Part shown: positions 34,401 to 44,944 of the stretch, one piece after another
Layout of the letters: each line of letters starts with the position of its first letter
Numbering within the stretch: the stretch's first letter is position 1
From: Setophaga petechia
Lineage: Eukaryota; Chordata; Aves; Passeriformes; Parulidae
Assembly: GCA_024362935.1 (NCBI GenBank)
Contig: JANCRA010000003.1
Span: 5,198,001-5,262,000, forward strand
Reading direction: 5' to 3'
DNA length: 64,000 bases
Notes under the pieces: generated by a model
Database searches by the model: none
What the model was told of the DNA's origin: nothing
What the model saw: only the letters and a program-made list of their open reading frames with translations
Made by a program: the position numbers and the translations under genes

Positions 34401-36299
34401 CTCCATGGACTGGTGTGTTATGGCAAAAGTGGGTACCAGCCCTAAACCACTGCAGCTGGAGAAACCCAGACCTGCTACCGTGGATAAATTAAGCTCCAAG
34501 GATACCAACAAAACATCTCAGGAGATCCAGCAGCTCAGCAGGCTCAGGAGTCCATTTGGACTGAACTTCTCCTGCAGAGCAGCCCCCTCTGGGTCTGTGT
34601 GGGAGAGACCCAATCTGTAGGGAAACAGAACCAAGGTCCCTCCAGAGGATATTTGTGTTTAGCACAAGGAGCAGCCCAAGCAGAGAGCTGGGGGGCCTGG
34701 CAGCACAGTGATGGACTCATTTCTGCACATGTCATGCTTCAAGCTCTGAAGCCTCATTTAAATCTAGTCTCCAGTTATGGATCTCCTCCAGGTCCTGCCC
34801 TTTTGCTCCCTGTGCTGAACAGTGACACATTGGTGCATTCCTTATCCTGCACACTTTCTGCATTCTACAGGAATTCACTACTGACACCAGAAGCAAAAAT
34901 AAAGCTAACCCAAAATATCTGCCCCAAGAGGTATTTTGGCTTTCTAGGTGCAAACATATGACTGAAATGAGTAAATAGGGAGATCTTCCAGCTGAGTTGT
35001 TCTCCTGTGTGTGCGTGCACATGTGCTTGTATCTGCATTTTTACTTGAACTGTTGTCATCTTCACTAAATATTTTACTATGTTCAAAAGCATGTCTTTAA
35101 AGGGCTTTCAGCAGTAGGGAAGAACACATGGATTTTTCATTCCTCTACTGCACTAAGAATAATTCACTTGTCAGATACCACACTGCTCTCCTGATCAGCT
35201 GATTCTGCAAATAGAGAGAAACCACATCCTATGCACACAGAGAATCCCTGAGTCACCACTCTGCCTTCTGATCCATCTTCTCCATGTTTGAGCCAGGACA
35301 AGCTGGGGCCTTGGACTGACTCTGCTGCTCAAGGATTTATGCCATCAGGCACAGTTAGCACAATATAAAGGTTAGAGATACAATTAGCAAAGTATGGTTG
35401 GATTACTACAGTCCTTTGGCTGCAATGGGACACAGCATGAAGCTTTTATTCTGTAGATATCTAAAGCCATGGAAGCTGAGCTCTGGCCTCAGAAGTCCAC
35501 AGACCTGACTTCTGGTGGAGTCCCCTCTCCTGTGATGTTTGAGGCACCAAGTCCCCACAGAGATGGTGAGGCCAGGCTAGCTGGTGTCATGGGGACTGTG
35601 GTCCTCAGGACAAACTAAGGGCTAGGCATAGTCTAAGCTGGATGCCAAGCAGTACAGCCACACTTCTTGCCTTCCTTGCCCTAAATTTCAAGGAGGCCAA
35701 CTCTGGCATGAAGCCTTGAAGTCCCTGCCCACCCTGTGCTCTTCACCAATACCACTGCAATACTCACAGCCAGAAAATAGGGGTGATGGTACAGACACAT
35801 TCACATTTAGCAGCACTGGTCACCTAGCTCACACTGGCTGCTCTCATCTCTCCTCAGCCTCCACTAGGATCTTGTTGATTTTAGTGGGCACTGGATCAGT
35901 GCACATTCTTGCACAGCTTCTTGGCCCCAGGCTGGTTACATGTAGAATGGGCAGCATGATTTTCCTGTTTTTTAAAGATTGCTAATGAAATGTCTGAGCA
36001 TTATAATAACTTCAACACAGAAAGTCTACATATAATTTATATCTTGTTCTTTTTCATTCTTGGTGGTGGTAAGTAGCTGGCCATGAATACAAGTTTATTT
36101 CCAAGATGTGTCCCAAACCCCTTCTTCTGATGAGTGTCCAGGGTTTAAGAATGTAATTTTAAGCAGATGAGTGGGATTCCCTTCTGCTGATTTTGGGGTG
36201 GGGGACGTGGGGGGTGTTGCATCAGATCTTGCTGACAGGTAGGGGAAAATCCCAGGGTCTGCTCCCCCTTCTTGAATGCTGCCCTGCATTTCCTCAGGG
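34401..36299. other. Unique sequence, nothing recognised
   Basis: No gene or repeat family recognised. A G-rich run at 36192-36213 (GGGGTGGGGG..GTGGGGGG) could form a G-quadruplex just upstream of the promoter-like segment. Confidence 0.5.
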
Positions 36300-36771
36300 A
36301 GGGGAGCAGAGCACTCCCAGCCCCATGCTCCTGGCTCTCCCCATCCCCGGGAGGCTGCTGTGCTCTCCTGTCAGCGTGGCCTCTCCGCTGGGCTCGGGGA
36401 GTGCAGCAGCCAATCGGGCAGCCCTCATCAATCTCCCTAAGTGTGCTCAGACTCTGCGAGGAACATCCTCACTCACCACTCCTCTTCCCTCTCTGCAATG
36501 ACCTGAACTCCAGCTCTGCAAGCAGTGAGCAGTGAGGCATAATGCAATGCAGGGCAGCCCGGAATAATCTGGTTGGCATCCAAGGATGTATATTCACTGA
36601 GAGGCTGGGGAGTGTGTCAGCATTTAGTTTCAGTCTAGCTGCACTTTTCCTGCAGCACAGAATCACAAAGTCTCCGTCTCCTCCTCTGGATTGGGACTGA
36701 TTCTGCACCGGGATCCTCTGAAAAGACAGTTTTCCTCTCTTGTTATTGCTGTACCACCACAATCTACCAAG
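36300..36771 (+). promoter_or_regulatory. Promoter-like segment and probable 5' UTR of the AHNAK-like gene
   Basis: GC content and CpG density rise at 36340-36420 (CCCCATCCCCGGGAGG, CTCCGCTGGGCTCGGGG). An inverted-CCAAT context AGCCAATCGG lies at 36408-36417. No TATA box is obvious. The start codon at 36772 lies about 350 bp downstream, so a transcription start in roughly 36450-36620 would give a short leader. Alternatively, the pyrimidine stretch TTTTCCTCTCTTGTTATTGC at 36730-36749 followed by AAG could be a splice acceptor directly before the ATG. Both are inferences; only the motifs are seen. Confidence 0.4.
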
Positions 36772-36826
36772 ATGTGTGACTGCTTTCATCTAGTTCTTCC
36801 TAACTGGCAAGGATCTCCAGCCAGTG
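36772..36826 (+). CDS. AHNAK2: First coding exon of an AHNAK2/AHNAK-family gene
   Basis: The ATG at 36772 has A at -3. The first 18 codons read MCDCFHLVLPNWQGSPAS. From memory of the family, human AHNAK2 begins MCDCFH.VLP.W.G.P.S, which would be about 13 of 18 identities. The LPNWQGS string matches the start of human AHNAK. AHNAK proteins are giant scaffold proteins with a short N-terminal PDZ-like region and a very long repeat region. They act at the plasma membrane and cytoskeleton and bind annexin/S100 complexes and calcium-channel subunits. The exon probably ends at 36826 before GTGGGC, a weak donor leaving phase 1. The frame otherwise reads on to 36945 through a hydrophobic Leu/Cys-rich stretch, which I take as intron. 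I found no later AHNAK exons in the window, so the next exon lies in unrecognised sequence or beyond. AHNAK and AHNAK2 cannot be told apart from 18 residues. Confidence 0.62.
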
Positions 36827-39800
36827 GTGGGCTTACATTTTCTATACTTTTCTGTATTCTGCTTCTGCTTCCCTGTGCTCCTCCGCTCGCTGCGGCTCAG
36901 CCTCCCAGGCAAGCCCTGCAGCTGCTGGGGTGTGGCTTTCCCTGATGCTGCATGAATCAGATAAGGAAAAATAGAGTTAAGAAAAGCCTGTCCTTACCTC
37001 CTCTAAACTTTCCTGCACATGTCGAAGCCTTTGACTTTGTAAACAAATTAAAATCAAGCTGTGTCTAAATGACCTCTTTCGGGTTGCATGCCTTAATTCA
37101 CGAGCTTGCCCTTCATTTCTCAGAGTAGCAGGATTCCTGCATGATCCAACCCACCCGGCATTTACAATGGCTAAAGCTGTGCTGTGCAGTGTATGTTTGC
37201 AAATTCAACGTGTCCTGTGCTCTGTATTCGGTCTGTTGGCTGGACAACACGGCACTCTGGAAGAAGGGATTGTTTACCTGGGTTTGCCCGCAGAGCACAA
37301 GGAAATTAGCAATTTAATTTTTTTTTTTTTTTTTAAGGGGAAAAGATACACATTTTAGTATAAAATATTGCTGAAGCAGAACAGTGATGACTGGAGGAAT
37401 GAGTCAAAAGAGTAATGCAAAACAGTGCTTAGCTGGCAGAAGAGTATCAATAAATTACAAATCTGCTCTTTAGTTTATGCAGAGATTGACCTGTTTTAAA
37501 ACAAGCAACTTGTAGTCTTAAAGTTGTGTCTACAAAAATGGCAGGAATCTGAAATTTCTACAGTATCTTTTTCTCCCTAAAATATACAAAAAACTATGTT
37601 TATCTACATTCTGCAATAAATTTCCTCACTATTTATTCTGGTAGAAGTTATAATCTACAAAACGCAGTCTGTAAGATTTTGATAGTCTAAAAGAGGAGCA
37701 CTTTTTTTTTTTTCTTTAAATGCTTGATTATTTTTGTTTTCTTATGTAAATAGTTGGGGATTATATTTTCCGTAACAATGGAAAGTCAGAAATTTCTTGT
37801 CAGACTATTATTGCCTAAGTTGACTTGTTGGAATCAAGGAGACAACTCAAGGAATAACTCATATCTTTCCACCCAACAAAAGATACATTCTGACTCTCTG
37901 CTGGTTACCTGGTGATTAGATAAACCAACTGAATCACTATAAGGTTATAGCAAATATTTTAGGACTACACTCTGACAGTATTTAGATATGATTTATTCAA
38001 AATATATTTGACATAGTTTTGGTGAAAATATTTTCTTTTATAAATGTGACTTTTCCAGTAGTAGCATTTTCCTAATGTTTGTCTGCCTGCACAGATTTAC
38101 TTGTTTAGCAAACAAACTGGTTTTGTGGTTCTTACTACTCTTTCTGTTTACCACATCAGAGACATTCTTGGGACTTCTAGGTGCTACCTAATAGAAACAA
38201 ATACAACCAGAACACTAACAGAGCACTCCACCAAGCCAGGCTTTCCTCACCAGTTAATGTTTGGGTTGGGGTATTTTCCAGGCTTTTTTTTTTTTGGCTA
38301 AGGAAACAAAATTCCCCCATGCCATGAACCTGAGTTGTTACTTCCATGGTGCCAGTTTTGTGATGGTGTGAAAGGACGCTGCTGGTGTGTAAGAGGAGCA
38401 TCTCCTGCACAGGGTTGTGCCATGGCACCAACCAGCTCCTGGTGCCGGGAGGTGCCAAGCAGGATCAGGGCCATGGCACCTACAACAAGATCTGTGCTGG
38501 GAAGGGATGCAGCAGGGAAAGATGGCTGCATGTGAAATCTGACAGGCATCAGCTTTCCAAACAGTTATTGCTGATGTTTCCCGGCAATGGGTTATCGTCC
38601 TCGGAGCTCAGGGCGTGGCAGGGAGAAGCAGCTCTGTTTGTCTCAGACAGGTAGGCTGGCTGGCTGCCCAGGCATGTGATATGGGCTTGAGAAAGGTGTA
38701 TCAGCGTGGTGATGAGGCAGGATCATCTGAGCAAGGGTGGGGAAAACCACACCATGAATCCCACATCAAGCAGAGCATATTAAATGCCTCGTTTCCTCCC
38801 CAGCATGGAAGGGAGGCTGGCTAAAAATAGGCTGGTTTTGTAAGCTCCTGTCTCTGCTGGCTATATTCACTGCTCCTGCTTTAGCTGACTGTCATGATGA
38901 CACAGGTGAGAAACAGATAAACAAAAATTTGTCAGTTTTCTTTACTAGCCAGGCAAGAACAGGCATGCACTTGGATCCTGACATCTGGAGGAGGCTGGGA
39001 GTGTTTTGCTGTTGTTGATGAATATGTTTTTCATGGATAATTTTTGAGTCAGAACAACAAATAAGTAGGAGAAGAGAGCATCTCTGTCAGCAAACTGTGG
39101 CAATTGGCCAAATCCTAAAATATAGAGGTCCTTCTAGCACAAATGTTTTCTAAACCTTTTCTTTACCTTGTTTTGGGGCATGATCTAAATCCCCAGAAAC
39201 TAATGGCTGTAAAAGACTCCATTCACTAAGAGACTGGAGCAAGTGTGTGTGGCTTCCTAATTGCCACCAGATTAGAGTAAGGGTCAAAATAAAACACCTA
39301 CCTTAGTCCTTTGCTGAATGGACAGCTGGACCCCAAGACTGCTGCTTCTCAGGTGCCATGTTGATCTTTGCACTGTGTGGGAATAACACAGCTGAGATCC
39401 TGAGATCAGCTGGAGCTGTAGAAGTCCCTGGTCAGGGCTCCACTGCAAGCTGTGACATCCAGAGAAACACTACAAGAACAGTGGCATCCCTTCTCCTCTG
39501 TTCTTGTCTGCCATGCCAAAGACTGCATGCCCGTTCCGCCGTACGAGCTGCTGAATATGGTCCACTAATTTTGGGGATCTAAACCAAAATGCAAGCTCAG
39601 TTGCACTTTTTCTTAGAAATATTTTCTTAAAATGTTTGACTGTGAGCTGCAACAGCATCTATTCCAGGCCCAACAAGAGACAGAGATAAAAAAAAGCCTG
39701 TAGGAGCCAGACTCCCAGCTTGGGTGAGGAACACCCACCCTGGCTCTCAGGAGAAGCTCTGACCTGACACACCAGCATATCTCCTTTTCCCCCTTTTACT

Positions 39801-40347
39801 TCATTCAGCGAGTACATTGTTAGAATGACAAGCAGTTTCAGTTTCAGCAGACACTCACTCTCTGCACAGTAATGCTTCCCAATATCTACTCTTGTTCTAC
39901 CCATGGTGACACCAAAATAACTGTGGTGCCAGCACAGACTGAAAGGGAATCTGATTCATCTGGCTCTGGCAGAGATCTCCCTGCCAGCATCATGAATCAG
40001 GCTCAGTAAATTGCATCCCTCTGGCTTCTCTCGGTCTTCCCTCCCTCCTGACTCATCTTCTTCCCTCCAGAGTTTATATTTTTAGTTATTAGTTTCACAC
40101 TTCTATTTCCAATGGGTACACACGGGCTCGTTGGTGACTTATGAGCACAAGTGGAAAAGAAACATCGGCATGACAGAGCCCCACAGGCAACAAGGCTTTC
40201 TTTGTCCATGCCCTGTGCAATGAAGGGTTTGCTGTTCTCCATCAAGCAGCAAGAAATGGGGATGGTATGTACCCACGAGCAGCACAGCACATTGTGTTTG
40301 CCACAGCTTCTGATTCATGTGAGGAACGGACATACCCCAGCAGCAAA
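36827..40347. other. Probable intron, no further exon recognised
   Basis: If the AHNAK-like exon is real this is intron. I looked for AHNAK PDZ motifs (GIFV or GVFV, EGDQ) on the plus strand and saw none. T runs occur at 37319-37335, about 37699-37712 and about 38285-38296. No repeat family is recognised. Confidence 0.45.
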
Positions 40348-41283
40348 TCAAAACCAGCTGAAAAACGTTGATTTTTCTTTACTGCTGCATTTCAAAACTT
40401 CAAGAAGGAAGATCAACAGGCATCTCAAGTCCGCTTTGGTAGTGTGCCCCTCTCTGGGCAGCAAAGCGTGATACATTTCGCCCAGCAGTTTGGGCACCAT
40501 CTGTTTCTGTCCAAGGCATCTGGCTGCAGCAGCCTCTTTTGCAGGGCTCTTGTTACTGTGTGAGAGGTGGAAGAATGTGAGCAAAGGCCAGGGAGAGCCC
40601 CCACGAGCCAGGGCCTCCAGGGCTGCTGCTATTATTGCTCCTTGTTCTGGTGAGCACTGCCACCACCGGAGATAAATGACACCCTTGGTTTGAGGTGGGG
40701 GCTCGCTGCCAAGACAAACACTCAAACAATCAGCCAGGCTGGGCTTGTCTGTACAGAGGAGTGGCTGCAAAACAGCTCTGGATCCAAGCTTGCAGCACGC
40801 ATGGTCACCAGTGCCAGTGTCCTGTGCAGATGGACGTTGTGTTTTCCTCCTTTCCATGTTCCCATGGCACAGGGCACTGCACCCTTGTCCCAGCCACAAT
40901 GCCATCCCCAGCACGTCTGTCCTGTAGTGTCTGCCAGTGCAGCCACCATGGGTAACCAGGATGTGTGGGATGCCTGGGGCTGCATTACTGAGCGGTGGGA
41001 TATCCCCGTGGGGTTTTGGTTGGCAGTGAGGCTGCAGGAAGGTTATTTTGTACTTTCTCCCTGGTCTAACGGAGAGCACACTTTTGGGGTTGATGTGGCA
41101 GTGCAGGGGGTGCAGAGAGGGGATAACAAGGACCTGCTACAGCCAGTGTTGATGTGCGAGAAAAGGCACATGGAGCTGGTATTCTGCTTTGGAGGGAGCC
41201 TTCTCCATCCTGGCCAGCCCATGCTAGAGCACATTCACTGTAGGAAATTCAGGGCCCCAAGCTCTCAAGCACCAAAGGAATAA
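40348..41283. other. Long open frames on both strands, not called as a gene
   Basis: The minus strand is open 41079-40348 (243 codons) and the plus strand 40690-41283 (197 codons). Neither translation shows a family, signal peptide, domain or retroviral motif I recognise. Stop codons are scarce because the segment is comparatively GC-rich. It might be decayed repeat, intronic or lncRNA sequence. Confidence 0.4.
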
Positions 41284-44200
41284 CTCTTTCTCAAGGATAC
41301 ACCCCTGCCTTTAAGGCAACACTGACAATTACATAACTGTGTCCAGTCATGAGACACAGATGAGTTTGAAAATGCCAATAAGGTTCCAATTTCTCTAGCC
41401 TTAAGCCTCTGTACCTATTAGTAGTAGATATTACAACTAAATAGTAGTGTCTGTGTACCAAAACTTGCTGGCATAATATTTTGTGTTGAAGTATCTTCAG
41501 GGCCATGAGAGTTGCACAAGTGTAACCTTTCATTGCTGTTTCTGCAGTAGTTTGTTCCCCTGCTAGCCCTGCCAGCCGTGTGCTTGCACAGAGCCTCACC
41601 ACGAGGACAGCAGCCAGGTCTGAGGTTGCACTAATTAGTCCTGGCTGGGCTTCCAGTTTTCTTTAGTACATATTACCATTAGATTTCTATCAGTGTATCT
41701 TCCTCTGTCAGAACAGGCTGTACAAAAAAAAAAAAAAAAAACCACCTCTATCTAGTTATTAGGATTACTGTGGGAGAAATATTAGTAAATTAATTGTAAA
41801 TTACACAGGTGCATTACACATACACTCTTCTACCTGCATTTAGAATACACAGAATACATAAGAGACAAGAAACAAAACTGTTTCATCTGTCTTTCAGTGC
41901 CATGGGGCTCTCCATCTCACCTCAATACAAACTTTTCTTAATGAAACACACAGCTGGGATGGACCAGCAGACAAGTCCTGTGTGAGAACATAATGCATTC
42001 TCATGGGCCAAGAAAATTAAAGGAAACAGTCCTAACACCTTCAGCCTTTTTTAGGGCACAAAAGGCAGATGCACTGCACAATCTGGGAAGTTTTCCAGGC
42101 TTCTATTTTTTTTTTATTAAGTTCATGACACACAGCATGAAGCAGAATCCTTTAAGCTACTGTGGCATCAGATGTGTTTCAGGAGAGATGCTGGGAATGT
42201 GGATGAATGCAGAACACATCAGGTTCTCCACACTTTTGTTTTCAAGGCCTGGTTTGTGTTGTGGCTAAAGCTGTGTTTAGCTTGGACTGATGACCAACAT
42301 CAGTAAATCCCTTTGGGACTCAACTACAGCATAAAACGGAAAATCTATACCCAAATCCTGAGGGACTGGAAGCTTGCTGCCACGGGCTGGAAGGGGAAAT
42401 GTGATAGCTCCAGTGAAGCCAGTGCCATATGGAGTGGCTTGTCACAGACATTTATATTTCCTCTGACCCTATTCAAGAAAACACCAACCCTAAATTTGAC
42501 ACAACTGTGGCATGGGAAAGATTCAGCACCCATTCTGTGGCACCCATTTCCCCAGTGGGATCAACATTCTGGTAAGACACAGACAAGAGACAGGGACTTT
42601 TCTTTCTTTTTTTTTTTTTTTTTCCCACTCCTATTGCTGATTTTGAGCCAGTAAAATCAATGTGGGGTTTCACCACAGAGCCAGGGGGGACTCTTCGTGT
42701 GTGCCTTTGAGAACATTGCTGCCTTCTTAGTGCCTCACCCTGAAAATGATAACCCTTGTCTTTATTGGGCTCCTACAGTTAATTAATGGCTGAAAAGCAT
42801 CTGGAGAAGGTTGAAGTAGGTAAATGATGCAACTTAACTCCCAGTCTGATGATTGGTATCGCTGTTCCCAGACTACAATCTCTCTTTGATATTGGAAACA
42901 ACGGCAAGAAAGATGCTGATGACGGTGACATTGGGTTTGGCTCTGGCTCCTGGAAGGTACAGTCACCTCATATCTTATGATCCCAATTACACCAGCAGAT
43001 TTACTCTGGATTCACACTAGTGCAACTGGAAAAGGGAGTTGGACCACAAAAAGTAAATGGGGATTACAGCTATGATTAGAAAAACAAAAAGGATTACAAG
43101 AAGGTACAGAAAAAGATGGAAAAGGTGGGTCAGCATGGATCTGAAAGAGCTGGATCTGAAGTTGTGGTAGAGAACAGAGAAATTTGTGATCTGGCCCAAC
43201 AGTCAGCATATCTGAGTCTCCAACAGCTGTTCTCTGTATTATACAGAAGGGCCAACAATATCATGAGAAGAGAGAATCACATGAGGAAGAGCAGGAGGAA
43301 ATATGAGATCTGGAAAGAGCCACACAGATCCCACCCATCATCAGAAAGGCAACAGTGGCATTAAAGGGAGGAGGAAGAAAACAGCCTAAGAAAGCTTTGC
43401 CATGAATGATCATTAAATGATGTCAAGCAATCTATAAACAGTCTCAGGAAAAAGCTAAACAGCAAAAATTTTTTGTCTCACTCCCTTCCACTTTGTGTTC
43501 TCCCCTAATCCAGAGTGACCTTAGGAAAACAGCACAAGAATAGCTGGGCTCCACCTAATTTGGACTAAGGATAACTCACCTCCTCCCTACCCTATTTCTA
43601 GTTCTTTGCTTGACTTGTGTCATGTTTGTCTCTTGCACTCTGATCTCTGGTATGTGCCACAGCAGGAGAAGTAGGGAAAGGAGAGATGTTAACCTTTCCC
43701 TTGAGAAGCAAAACATGACTGGTGTGAGGGTGAACACAGTGCCTTTTCTTGGCCATTGAATAAGGCAAGCAGAGAAAAACCTGCCCTTTGCATGTGTCTA
43801 TCCTGATTTCCAAGGGAGAAAAATTCATAAAGGAGAATATACTTCTTGCCACCATCAATCCTGCAATTAAACTGAACTTTAGCAAAATATTTGCTGGGTT
43901 ATGTAATAGGGGTGGATTACAACAGGCTGCCACATGGCTGGAAACTGCAGCTTTAACCCCTGGACAAACTGCCTTGTGGTAGGTAAAGATAAGTGACATC
44001 ATGGAGCTGTAAGAACAGTCAAGCTCAGACAAACCTTTAAAATACAGTTTGATGGTCCATCTGATAGAACAACTCCAAATATCTGAGGCTGCTTTTCTTC
44101 CTGATTTTCTTGCCTATACACAGCCTTTCTGTCTTTCTGCTGTCTTTCCCTCTGAGTAGCGTCAGAGCAGTTTCCCCCATTCCCCAGGTGCCTCCTTCTC

Positions 44201-44600
44201 AGGCTCCTCACTCTTTATGGCTGCTGAGGATGCCCTGGAGGTGTTCCCTTTGCACCAGTGTGTTCCTGGCGTCATCCTTTCGATGTCACAGCCACCCCTC
44301 CTGCAACTGCAGGCCTTGGTGGCTTCCCCTCTGTTACCTGAGCCCAGCGATGGGTGCCAGGACCAGGAGCACAGATGTGGCAGTTTTGGCTGCAGATACC
44401 GAGGTACAAACCCTATTGTGATACAGACCTCAAGCCTCTGTGTCTTTTCTGATGTTCTGTGCATCAGCTGGATGAACCTGCCACAGGCAGAGACCACCTT
44501 CCTTCCCCAGCACACCTCCAGCGCAGGCTTTGAAGTCTCTCTAGGTCTGACCAGCCATTATTTGGGCAGCACTTAAAAACTGGAGAAGCAGAGCATTGTA
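41284..44600. other. Unique sequence, nothing recognised
   Basis: No gene or repeat family recognised. An A run lies at 41726-41742 and a T run at about 42603-42623. Confidence 0.5.
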
Positions 44601-44639
44601 GCTAATTAGCCGAGCCAGAAAGGCACAAAGGACGTTTGA

Positions 44640-44942
44640 AACAGAAGAGAAAACAAACAAAGCCTTGGCGAGGACTCAAAGGCGAGGCAGGCTGGCTGCG
44701 ATTCCCGCTCAGCGCAGAGAGGCTCCTCAGGAGGGCTCACAGAGACATGGGACAGGGCAGCATCCTTTGGGAAGAGCTCCCTGGGAAGGGCTCACATCAT
44801 GTGAGGCGGGGTTTGGAGCCAAAGCCGCCCCCGCTGGCCCCACCCAGGGACCTGGGTGCATGAATGACCCAAAGCACCTCGTCCATCACAGCAGGGACAC
44901 TGTCAGCAGGACACTGCACCAGAACCTGCCCGCGGCTGCCAG
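44640..44942 (+). promoter_or_regulatory. Small GC-rich segment with GC boxes and a splice donor
   Basis: CpG density rises locally. GGCGGGG lies at 44805-44811 and CCGCCCCCGC at 44825-44834, both Sp1-type GC-box sequences. A good donor CCAG|GTAGGA ends the segment (GT at 44943-44944). This could be an alternative first exon. It is much weaker than the island at 58.5 kb, and the plus-strand frames here are not recognisable proteins. Confidence 0.25.
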
Positions 44943-44944
44943 GT

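Noticed and set aside
36827..36945. Hydrophobic stretch resembling a signal peptide, in frame after the AHNAK-like exon
   Set aside because: AHNAK proteins have no such segment. It is better explained as intron read-through past a weak donor.
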